A DNA stretch of 64,000 nt from Hydractinia symbiolongicarpus (Eukaryota; Cnidaria; Hydrozoa; Anthoathecata; Hydractiniidae), in assembly GCF_029227915.1 (NCBI RefSeq), contig NC_079884.1, positions 25,110,001 to 25,174,000 of the forward strand, in the 5' to 3' direction. Both the position numbers and the translations under genes were made by a program. Position 1 is the first letter of the stretch. Every line of letters starts with the position of its first letter. Shown here piece after piece: positions 36,006-46,649 of this stretch. A model generated the notes under the pieces. The model was not told the origin of the DNA. It saw only the letters and a program-made list of their open reading frames with translations, and searched no databases.

Positions 36006-37777
36006 TTATATGGCAGGTGTTGGTAAAAGCACAATGTATAGGATATTTGTTGGATGGCTTGTTTTTTTAGAAACACTTTCAATGACTGTCTTTATAATGT
36101 TCCAGACCAAATCATTTCTTTGAATTAAAAAGTAATTGGCAGATTTTGTTTCTGGATGATAAGACATGAGGATACAAAATTTGGATTCAGTGCAAACTAG
36201 TTGTAATTGTGCTTGAATAAATAATCTGGACATTTTGTTAAATTTTACAGGGGTCCCTTGAAATTAGCTGCTCTAGTTTTAATTTCTAACAAAATTCCAG
36301 AAGACACTAATCCATCTGGGCTGGATCCATACAGGTTATCATGTGGATGATTAAAAAACCCACACGTAACAGCTTTACAACCTGAGCGATCACAAAAAAA
36401 CGACAATGCTTCTGGTTCATACTGATGACCACGCTTAAAGTTTATAAAATTACTACTAAAGATGTCTTTCTCCTGTAAAACTCCATTTATTAGATGATAA
36501 TAAAGTTTAAATTTTTTTGCACCATAAATTCCAATCAGAGATGGTAAACGGCTACCGGTGATTTTACCCTTCCTTATATTTTGCCACTCTTCTGTATTTT
36601 GTTGAACTGGAAGATAATTAAGGTTTTTATTAGGGTCATCTGGGAACATATTTCTTAGATCAATGTTGATTATTTTTAAATTAGAATTAACGTCACAAGA
36701 AATATCATCTAGTAGGAAGTGTGTTGCAATATCAGAAGTTGTAGTATTTACATTATTCTGAGGATTTTCTTTTTGTTTTTCCAAAATTGTTCTGGAGATG
36801 TTTTTTTTAATATTTTCAAGTTTTGACGGTTCAATTTTTATTTCATTGTAATCTATAGTTGAATTTTGTTTGCAGTAATCATGATCAGCTAGTGAAAGTG
36901 CTGCCTTGGTTGTAAATCGAAATGACAAATGTTCTCCAAGAGATGTTTTTAGAGATTTATTTTTTGACAAAACCTCATAGCAATGTCATTCGAACGGTTT
37001 TTTAACCTTTTTTATTTCCAAAAGCATATCTGATTTCATTTGTAGCACATCTCTTTTAAACCTGGAGTTTTCTGGGTCAGCTGGAGTGATTTTAGCATCA
37101 GTTACATTGTTTGAGGTTCCAACTCTGGCTGAGGTTAACTTTATTTTTCGTAACGGCATCATAGGTATAGAGCCTTTTCTTGTTCTGCGATGCCATTTCT
37201 GCAGTTGCTCAGTGCAAGATAGAGCCAAAAAATTTTCCTTTGATTCGTGAAAGTTTTTTAAATAGAGAAGCAAGGCCAATGTATGGCAACATAAGCCACT
37301 TACACCAACAGGACATTCACAGTAGGCTTTAACTGGAAAATTACTACTAAATAGAATAACTGTAGGTCTTGTTAATTCACCATATGATTTTTTAACAAGA
37401 GCTCTAACAAATACATTATTATCACCTGCAACATGTGTTTTTACTGAAACTATTTTCCTGCTAGTCAACATAGCATAAGCTTTCTGTTGCTGACCTAAAC
37501 TACCTTCTCTTTTTCTAGAACTGTATTCTTTAAATATCGATGCTGTAACTATTGGATACAATTCCTCTTTAGGACACCAGGGAGCTGAAATGGGAGGGAT
37601 AAGATTGGGATCTAATGTTGTACCAAAACTAAAATTTCTTTCTCGTTTGACTCTCAATTTTTCCGCAAGTGATGGGTATAATTTGAATCGATTAACACGC
37701 ATATTAAGCTCTTGTATTGTTCCTCCTGTGGACAGGCCACGTTCCATAAGCCATTGTACACAATCTTTCTTTTCCAT
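36006..37777 (-). pseudogene. SAP-like + SWIM zinc finger + YqaJ nuclease, one frame with a TGA
   Basis: From ATG 37777 the frame reads a SAP-like start (MEKKDCVQWLMERGLSTGG). A SWIM zinc finger follows near residues 185-205 (YCECPVG...CCH), then basic and lysine-rich sequence, an in-frame TGA (36986-36988), and in the same frame a YqaJ domain. The YqaJ motifs are TGSRLPSLIG, the RGHQYEPEAL acid, GSSPDG and LLEIKTRA, i.e. the E...D...ExK metal site of lambda-exonuclease-type nucleases. A one-base slip near 36246 leads to the last YqaJ helices (IQAQLQLVCTES ... YHPETKSANYF). The TGA follows a GAA codon and may derive from CGA by CpG decay. The intact product would be a DNA-end-processing nuclease carried by the transposon. 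Confidence 0.8.
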
Positions 37778-37949
37778 TATTGCAAAAACAATACGTAAAA
37801 TTGTTAAACAGCAAATAACTATAATATAATAACTTGGAAGTGTGTACAAACGCTAGCTAAATGTTTACACTTTGCGGGAGTTCTGAAAATTTGTCCCTAC
37901 AAGCCACTTCGCTCGGGCCCAGACCTGCGCGGTATGAAACTCCGTAATA

Positions 37950-40590
37950 GCAACCGTGTTTAAATATGGTAGAATTGAATGTAAATAAACACGGAAAAAA
38001 GTAAACAAAACGCAAAACATAAGTTAACTTACTATTATTTGTAACCAACTACAAGGTAGGAGCTTCGATAAATAACTACATTTAGCATAAACTTTGGTCC
38101 AAATCTAATTTTTTCGCCTTGCAAAAGACGAAGAGTAATTTTGGAAGAAGATAGTAGCAAAAAATTTATTTTTTTTCTTGTTTTAAACGTTAACTTTATA
38201 AAAAGTATCTTTTTAAGAATGCCATGTTGTAGCTACAATAAAAACCTGTGATGTTTACACGATATTCGATTTTAAAAATATATATTCTTAGTTCGAATGT
38301 ACGTTCGACATATTTTCTGTCCTAAAATGCAGTACCCGGATGATAATCCATATAATAACTGTTTATTTCGGGCAATACCTTTAAATAATGACCTCTGTCA
38401 CGTATTCCCTCACAAGCTCGGGCGATACTTTGACGTCGGTCAATATTCTTCGGTATTGGCCTCATAAACATTTATTATAGGGTTAGTAACTTACATCAAA
38501 CAGTTAACTTGTCTTTAGCAAAGGTGAGAAACTTCACTTTGTATTAAGGGTTTAATAAGTTTAATAAGTAATCCAATTCTCTCCCAAAATTACAAACTCA
38601 TACAGTAACGCAGAAGTGGACAGATAGTGAGAACAAAATTTAAAATGTTCTGGGCTCCATTGGATTGGCTTAGACTTAGAGAACATCATTTACAAATACT
38701 CATTCCTACCACAAGCTTTTATCGAGAATACAGGGAAAGAATACAGGGGGAAAAATCTTTTATATATGAGCTGTCCTTACATCCCAAAAAAATCAACCTC
38801 GTTCTCGCCTGTTATTTCTTTTTTATTTCTGATGACAGCGAGACAACATGGTCCTGGAGAAAACATCGTGACTATCCAAGACTTGGATAGTCACGATGTA
38901 ATGATTTATCTCAACGAATCAAAATTTTGAATGTCACCTTTTCAAGATAAAAGAGATCAGCATTTTATGTCACACTCACTTGCAGCGAGGTGTTTTTAGT
39001 TATGATTTGTGCTCCGGTATGCTGTTAATTGTTTTCAAAATGTATTAGTATATAATTCTGTTATTTAGGCTATTGTTTTCCTTAATATTCAAGCAATTAC
39101 CTCTGTGAATTAACTAACTAAGCAGTTTTTCTAAAATGTTGTAGCTAGCTACAAGAGGAAAAACATGTAGCTGGAAATTCGTAAATGCAATGCATATATA
39201 AGGATGAACGCCTTACGAATACACTTTGTTATACTCTTTACGGTTTAAAGTGAAATCACTGGCTAGATATAACTATCTATATGGTTATGCGATTCTACTT
39301 ACAGGTATCTAGGTTTAACCTCACATAATAGTTCTAAAGTATGGGTAAATGATTTCACCATCGCTTTTCATGGTCTTTTTTGTAGTTTTTTTTTAAATGT
39401 GCAATAGCTAAAATTGTTTTACTAAAAATCTAGGTTATTATTTATTTAAAATATACAAATATAATATTTAATTTTAACTGTTTATACACTAACTTTAAGT
39501 CAATAACTTTATTTTTACCGCACTTTAGACTTTCTTAAATTAGACCGCTTTCCATGCGTTGATGAACAAATGTGTCCACAACAGTGAAGCCATCTGTGAA
39601 ATCAGCTGCTGTACTGAAGTGCTAAAAGTCCTAAAACATGCGTATTAAGCAAAAATTATGAAAATTGTATAATAATTCAAAAGTTTTTGTAGTCAATAAG
39701 GTAATGAAATACAGAATAGCTCTTGCACCCGATTGGCGACTGTGAGTCTTCTGGCTATATTTGTATGCATGTCATTCTCTGCGGAAATTATGTTAGGAGG
39801 AAAATATTTGGCGGAAATTTAATTTGGCAATTGGTTGAAATAGGATTTTGGTGTGGAATAAATTTAGTGAATTAAAGGTTTTGCTAAATTTGGCGAGTGA
39901 TTAGTATGGCGGTGTCATATTTAGTAAAAAAAGCCGGAATAAGCAAAATGCATTGTGTTTATAGTTTTAATTTAAGTCAATTTTTTGAATTGAAAAATAA
40001 ACTTCGAAGTAAATACAACCAATGCAATCACTTGTGACGGCGAAATTTGAAATTGATTGTAGTTTGCATGCACACATTTTATTCCACAATAACTTATTTC
40101 TTAATTTGAATACATCTGTGAAAACAGACCCTAGAAACGAAGTTGCATTTAAAAAAAGCCACGGTAAAAGTCATTATTACCTTTGTTGTAAACACCACAA
40201 CCGATGTTATTGACATTGTTGTCTATATCGTTAAAAGGTTTTGATTATTCCCGCCTTTTAAACTATGCAATGAATAAATCAATAACAAACCGTTTGATAA
40301 TAAGAAAGTAAAAATTTTTGGAAGTGTCTGTTTATGAATGTTTAAATGATAATAATAACGACCTAAAAGCCATTTAATTTCTTTGTGATTCAAATAAATG
40401 CTAAAAAAAACTTTCGTGTCACATTAATAAAAGAATTAACAAAAGCATGAAATTAAGTAGTAGCTGCGTAGAACAACATCAACACGAGAAATTAATTAAT
40501 ATTATTATTCCTTGACAATGAGTTGTTTACAATTAACTATTGGAAAGACGTCAAGAATAAGAGTGAAAAACTTTTTATAAAATCTGTATA
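37950..40590. other. Intergenic
   Basis: No gene seen apart from the hairpin at 38863-38899. The last part (40400-40599) should carry the promoter of the downstream GPCR. Confidence 0.5.
38863..38899. repeat. Perfect 18-bp palindrome, 1-base centre
   Basis: ACATCGTGACTATCCAAG at 38863-38880 is followed after a single A by its exact reverse complement (38882-38899). Confidence 0.9.
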
Positions 40591-40599
40591 GTGTTGCAG
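40588..40599 (+). promoter_or_regulatory. Splice acceptor before GPCR
   Basis: ATAGTGTTGCAG ends 20 bases before the start ATG at 40620. It fits a 5'-UTR intron or spliced-leader acceptor, though its pyrimidine tract is weak. Confidence 0.45.
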
Positions 40600-40619
40600 G
40601 AAGGATTGGTAATCTTAAC

Positions 40620-41615
40620 ATGGGGAACTATGATAAATACGTTATCTCAACTTGGGAACTATGTTGGTACATTCTCATTATGATTTTAGGTGTGCTTGGA
40701 AATGTATTCGTATTAATAGTTAGCTTTAGAAGTAAAAGTGTTTCCCGCTCGGCTCCATTCAATGTTTACGTCACATCATTAGCTTTGGTGGATCTTTTGA
40801 TATCTTTGCTGGTTGTTCCTATGTATGTTTTATCCACTAATCCTACCACAAGGCTAGTGATGTATTTTTTTACGTTTTGGTTTGCGCATGCGTCGATGTA
40901 TTTATTAGTGGCGATATGTATCGAAAGAAGAAAGGCTATTTTGTACCCCTTCACAACTTTAAGGAAACAGACTTTCCCGAAAACAATTCTGGTGGTGTTT
41001 TTCACGTTATTTTTGGGTTTCTTGAATGAAGTTCCATTCATATATGGTTTGTTTCACAAAACAGAAAAAGCTATAAAATTGACCTTGCACATGGTTGCTT
41101 CCGCTTTGGAGATATTCATTCCTTTAATTGTTTTTATTATCACCTTTATTCAAATACAAATCTGCTTAACGCAACGTGAAAAAGATTTAAGCGAATTTTT
41201 GAACAATTATAAACACGAAAAGACATATCGCAAAGTGAAAACTAGTAAACAAATGCAATCAAAAAAATCTACCATTCACACAATGCAACTCGTCATATTA
41301 ACTTTCTTCCTGTGTATTTTGCCGAATGAGCTGTTCTATGTGCTACTGCAGTACTTTAACTTTACCGAATTGGAATGGGGATCACCGGTATATCAAGTTG
41401 GTATTCTTTTACGCCTCTCAAACTCTTGTTTGAATCCAATCGTTTACAGTTGTCGAAGCCAGTTGTTTCGAAAACATTTCAAAGAAGTTTTTAAACCATC
41501 TCCGAGTTGCAGTAGTGAGAACTTGATAGAACGCATGCGTAACACGAATTTTAATTATTCAAGATTATCGTCTGATAGCGTGAGCAGTAACAATGCTAGA
41601 AAGGTGGTTTTGTAA
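40620..41615 (+). CDS. Class A (rhodopsin-like) GPCR, intronless
   Basis: 331 residues from the ATG at 40620, with seven hydrophobic helices and a cytoplasmic serine-rich tail. TM1 has GN (27-28), TM2 has SLALVDLL, TM7 has NPIVY (272-276) followed by an amphipathic FRKHFKEVF helix 8. The DRY position is ERR (102-104), and TM6 lacks the usual CWxP, reading LCILPNELF instead. No cysteine stands at the usual position before TM3, so the standard TM3-ECL2 disulfide is doubtful. The third loop is lysine-rich. It should sit in the plasma membrane and signal through G proteins; the ligand cannot be predicted. Such intronless, motif-drifted receptors are common in expanded cnidarian GPCR families. Confidence 0.9.
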   Translation: MGNYDKYVISTWELCWYILIMILGVLGNVFVLIVSFRSKSVSRSAPFNVYVTSLALVDLLISLLVVPMYVLSTNPTTRLVMYFFTFWFAHASMYLLVAICIERRKAILYPFTTLRKQTFPKTILVVFFTLFLGFLNEVPFIYGLFHKTEKAIKLTLHMVASALEIFIPLIVFIITFIQIQICLTQREKDLSEFLNNYKHEKTYRKVKTSKQMQSKKSTIHTMQLVILTFFLCILPNELFYVLLQYFNFTELEWGSPVYQVGILLRLSNSCLNPIVYSCRSQLFRKHFKEVFKPSPSCSSENLIERMRNTNFNYSRLSSDSVSSNNARKVVL

Positions 41616-44600
41616 AGAAATGTTATTAAACAGAGGACTTTCTTAAAAATCCTATACTTTTCATACGATTTTATTTTATCCTGTAAAGAAAGGTACTTTT
41701 ACTCACGGTACAATATAAGTACAAAATTCAAATGGTGCACGTCAGATAGTTTTTACCTTCCAGCATTTAAAAAAAAATTAACTATTGATTTTTGGCTGGA
41801 GTTGAGTATAGACCGAGAATGTAAAATCTATTCGTTCTAGCATGTTCTGAGTGATAACTTTATACCTCCATGCTTTATACAACCCCTTAAAATTTTTCTT
41901 GCACCAGGGTGACCTGTGTTTTGAACTTTATAGCAGCCATATTTGTTGTCTGTTTTCTGCTGTGACACTTCAACGACTATTGACCACAAAAAAATTTTAT
42001 CACGTCATTCAACGCGTTTTTTTATAAGAATATCAGAAATTCTTACCAGACCGGTGTTATTATTTTTAATTCTCCATTGTTCTTAACAATAAACATATTG
42101 TTTTTAACCTGAAAACTTCGCCTGATATTTTATTTAAGGAAACAGCGTGTATTTATAAAATAGTACAGAAATATAAATCTTATTCACTTTGGAATTCTGT
42201 GTGGTGTACAATTTCATTTTACAATGGTAAAAAAACCCAGCTACATTGAGGAAGGTAATGTATTTCATTTTGAATGTCATTGTTTTGTTTCACTTTTGTC
42301 CTCTGTGTTTGCATTCGCACATGAAATGCATCAAAACAGGAATCTAAATTCCACTTTTTGTATCGGCAGTGATCCTGGAGCGGTAGTAATACAATTTTTT
42401 CAGTTTTTGTAATTTCTAACTCATTAAGTCGCACATTATAATCTCATTGCACCTTGTAATCCCATCGCACTTTTTTTTGTCCTTCGTAATCCCTAATAAA
42501 GTGTAAAATTATCTTTGTATAAATTGTCGGCCACAAGCGGGTCGTGTTGACCACGCACAAAATCTTGAAGCTACAAGTAACAAAGACAATACATTTTTAC
42601 CGACCTTGTTGTTATCGCTCAGCATGGTAAACCAATCACGAGGCCTGATTTTTATGAAAAACCAAGTCAAGATTCTTCTCGTCTGAATATGTCGACTAAG
42701 GAACATGACGGCGAAGGTCAATTTGATTTTGAAAGTGTTCGTATGTTTGTAGATCTGTTCGACCTTTTTTCTCTTCTTCTTTGAGAAAGCATCTTAAATT
42801 CAGATAGCTAGCTAGCCTTATCGTTGGGGTAAATGCACCCTTCAGTGTCGGTACAATGTCTCGATTGTTTGTTTAATGTTTGTGTGGCTAGATGATACTT
42901 GCCGCTATTTTTAATTTAGAACTTCCACAGGAACTTATTGTGTGAGACAAAAAATGTTGCAACAATTTCGCTATCACACAATATCAACAGGCTGTAGTAT
43001 GTGTTTGTATTTATTTAAACCGTAGTTGCGGAAAAACTATTTTCATGAAAACATTAGGATAAAAAGAACACATTGCTGACTAGGCTCACCTCTAATGTTT
43101 GCAATATGGTTTAACGTTTTTGCTGGTTAATTTAAACATTTAACAGAAACTTTGATCTGCGGCTAGCGGCGGCCGAACTCCGGAGGATTTCGCGGACAAG
43201 TGAATTACCGTGGATTTCCACGAATAGTCATATAAAGTATTTCCCAAGGCCACTGTTGAGTGGGCTAATCAAAGATCCTCAATTAATTTACGTTTTATAA
43301 TCGTCAGCAGCTTTTTTAGTTAATGTTGGCAAGTTACTCACTTGGCACACAGAAAATAAGGAATATCTTGATTCCTGAAACTTTTGCGCAGAGCGACTGC
43401 GCGAACAAATTGTTGCACGAAGTATTCGCGCATTTAAGTGCGTGAAAATTTGGTTGTTTTTTTTAAATGATGCGCGAAAATTTGATTGCGCAAAATTGAA
43501 AATAATATATGACGAGATAAAGCTTCATAAAATTTCATCTCAACACAAAATATTGATGAAATTAATCATCAATAATGAAAATCCTATTAAGTACAGTTTT
43601 CTTTCTTGTTTTTTTATCTGACGACTGCATGCATAACCACCCAGAGATTGTAATGTCTGATGGGCGTAAATCCAAGATCGAGATTTAAGTGGCCATCAGT
43701 CATACAAAACGATCCATTTATGTAAAATAAAAGTTATTTTTTTAACTTTTAAGTTTAGCAGATAGGCAAAACATTAACGTGTTCATTTATCTTCTCTTTT
43801 CTATAGTACCAGGAATTTACACGTATTTTTGTGTTTTGAGCTTTAGTAACTCTAAAGAAACACATTTTATTTTTCAAGCATTGGACAGCTTGCAGAGAGC
43901 TTTTTTAATTAGACTACCGCCTTTTTTTTCTTCTTCTTTTAGTAAGTTTAGTGTAAATATCCGTGGAAAAATCTATTGCAGCTCATCTGTCGGAAAATCT
44001 ATTGGAATCCATTCGTCGGATCACTCCTTTTTATTCAATCTTTATTCTGTCTAGCCTCTTTTGCCTTTTCAAGTATCGGTAGCGTGACTGAAAAATTGCG
44101 CGGCGACAGTATAATAATTTATAGATATTCCTTCGACCTTTGTATATGTCGCACCTGCTATTTGGATATATCTTGTGCCTCCGTAACATACAGACACTAT
44201 CGCGTGGAAGAATCTAAGGGTATCCGGTCCTCTAGCTTTTGCTCGTCGTACAATTTTACCACATCGTTTATCCCCCTCCCCCCGTAAGCACGAAATAATA
44301 AAATTAGTGCGCGCAGGGGGTTAAGTAAAGCTGCGGTGCAACTATTTTGAACGGACAGAATACAATTATATTATACCAGTGAAAAAAACATTTGGTAGCC
44401 AGTCAACAAATTATTTACACTGTGGGAACCTTGTAATTGAGGTGCTTGAGGCTATTTTGAACGCACAGAATGCACGATTATTGTTATTAAAATTAGCTAA
44501 GTGATCCAGCTTTTCGAACACCATGATAAGCGCTTAAATGTAGACAAACCGTGCCGGTGGAGCGCTTATTACAGGTACACTTAATGTCGCACACGTGTCT

Positions 44601-46503
44601 GCTGTATTATTACTCACAAAAAAGAACTCTTCAAATATAAACATTAGATACAGCCTATCGTTACCCCTTCCCACTAAAAACAATCGCCCGACATTTCTAA
44701 TTCTGCGGAATAAGTTGTTGCAAAGGGTCCAAATTTTAATCGTAACTTCGTTTGATTTGAATTCAGCGTATCAAACCGGGTCCTAGCAAAAACAGTGATC
44801 AGGCATTTTTAAATTTGTGAAATAAGTTCAGTTTGAATAAAACTCAGACACTATTATCACTCGATCTGATAAAAAAACTAGCCATCAAAATTTTTTTATT
44901 TTGCTAAAGAAGTTGTCGTTAAAGTTCTAAAATTAATTCTCTGTTGTCGCATTGTGGGCAGAATATAACCTTTACACGCCCACCTCACTTTGTGCAGCTA
45001 CCTAAACCTAACATAAGACAGACTAACTTAACATGAGAAAGGTTAGCCATCTGAAAATGTTGATGCAGCCAACTGTATGTGCCCTGTAGCTAGAAATAGA
45101 ATGAAAAGGGAAAAACAATTCAGTTTAAACTTGCTGCAAATAAAATTAAAATAAAAGGCTGCTTCTGGACATATGTGGTATCTCGAATAAACGACTCAGT
45201 CTCTCCGAATATATTTTGTTATTTCTAGTTCATTGTAGCTGCAAAGTTTTAAATGTTGAGGTTTTTGACACTTCAGCTTTTTCATACGGAATTTTGATAA
45301 ATTATTGCGGTGATTCGTTTAATAATCATAATGTCGCAAGAGTTGTGGCACATTCAACAATTAGAACTTAGATTTCACAACAGTAATAAAAGTTGTAGCT
45401 ATCTAACTGTATTTAGCATAAAAATTATTAAGAATATTTTTTAGAATATATTTTCATTAGCTGTAGCATAATAATTATTAGGAATTTTATTGGTAGTAGC
45501 CAAACTGTATTTGCCTACTTTCAATTATTTAGTAAGAGGTAGCTAGGAGCTAGTTAGATAGCCACAACACCAAATACAAATGAATAATAGTATACCAATC
45601 CAAAATAAAAATTTATAGGAATAACAATAAGTAAAGCTAAAGTAGCTAGCAGCCAAGTTAGTTAAAAATCTACGTTCCTTGCCAAAATTTAAAAATTGGT
45701 CATTAAGATTTGTACGTGAGGTAAAAAAGACTTAAAAGTATATTTGCGTTAACATGTGAAAACAGAAAGAAAACAAATACTACAAAATTAAAAAAGACAA
45801 AAAACAGATCTGCAAACCTGACACAGACACTACAAAACAAAATGGCCTCCGTAGTTAAGTTGCGTAAAACCAAAACGCAAAGTCCGTAAAAATTAGTCTC
45901 TGTGATAATTTTCTGAAAAAAGCTGCGCGCAACCATTTTGAACAAAATACGGGTATTATTAAAGAGATATAAGAGTGATTGTAAGTCGGTAATAGATGCT
46001 AAATTTTTTTGTGCTCAATCTTTACACGCGCTTGTGTGAGCACTTTATTTGTTTATTAACTTAAAAATTTTTTGCAATATCTTAAATTTAAAATAAAACG
46101 CTTCGAAATCTCGGTACATGCAACCTTCCGTTGCCGATTTGCCAGCTGAATCTTTTTACAAGTAGAGAAAAAAACTTTACCAGCATTAATTCATATAGTT
46201 TAACAAAGCCATGTGCTTTATTTATATTCAGTATAGTTCTTAATATGTTTTTTGAAAGTTCTGCTTTGTCGTTAATACTCTCGTCTTACTCTCGATATAT
46301 AAAAATGCAGCAAAAGCGGTGCAACGGATGGGTTCAAAGGAGAGTGTAAAGAAAAGAAATTTGAATAGAATTCAAATAGACGTTGCTGAAAATGTATCTC
46401 CTTCTCTTTTTAAACCTCCTGATGAAACATTTAAGACTTGTGTTACAGCCTGAGGAGCTTTCTTCCTCTTATCACATTGACATCATTATTATCTTTTTAA
46501 TAG
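41616..46503. other. Intergenic between GPCR genes
   Basis: No convincing coding sequence. A decayed Helitron-like 3' hairpin (GTGGATTTCCACGAATAGT) lies near 43209-43228. The phrase TGCAACTATTTTGAACG recurs in variant form near 44337, 44449 and 45928, a dispersed repeat of unknown kind. Confidence 0.45.
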
Positions 46504-46649
46504 AAAACAATTAACCCACAAATCATAATAAAAAAGTACTTAAATATTAACAATGAATTAACATGATAAGAAGTGCTTTATAAACATTGACGGTTGTTGA
46601 TGTCATATTCATAAAAAGTTCAAAGAGAGGAATAAAGTTGGTCGAGGAA

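Larger units (their letters stand above)
32227..37947 (-). mobile_element. 5.7-kb TIR transposon with THAP, PIN-like and SWIM-YqaJ genes
   Basis: The terminal inverted repeats match perfectly for 31 bases (beginning TTACGGAGTTTCATACC and ending in GGTCTGGGC), with a second shared block, TGTAGGGACAAAT, inside. TA lies on both sides (32225-32226 and 37948-37949). Gene order: THAP protein on the plus strand; a spliced PIN/FEN-like protein on the minus strand; a SAP-like/SWIM/YqaJ protein on the minus strand. All three are damaged. THAP plus YqaJ plus a TA duplication is what I recall for ISL2EU elements, whose DDE transposase should follow the THAP domain; here that region is occupied by the opposite-strand PIN-like gene, so nesting or replacement is likely. 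The shorter copy at 15662-17239 shares both ends. Confidence 0.85.

Noticed and set aside
42219-42721. Short minus-strand frames
   Set aside because: They lack recognisable motifs and overlap frames on the other strand with equal length, as expected by chance.
43205-43230. Helitron 3' end
   Set aside because: GTGGATTTCCAC hairpin is present but CTAG is missing and no matching 5' end was found.
43779-44287. Overlapping frames of about 90-100 codons
   Set aside because: No domain, splice or start context; composition follows the local T-rich DNA.
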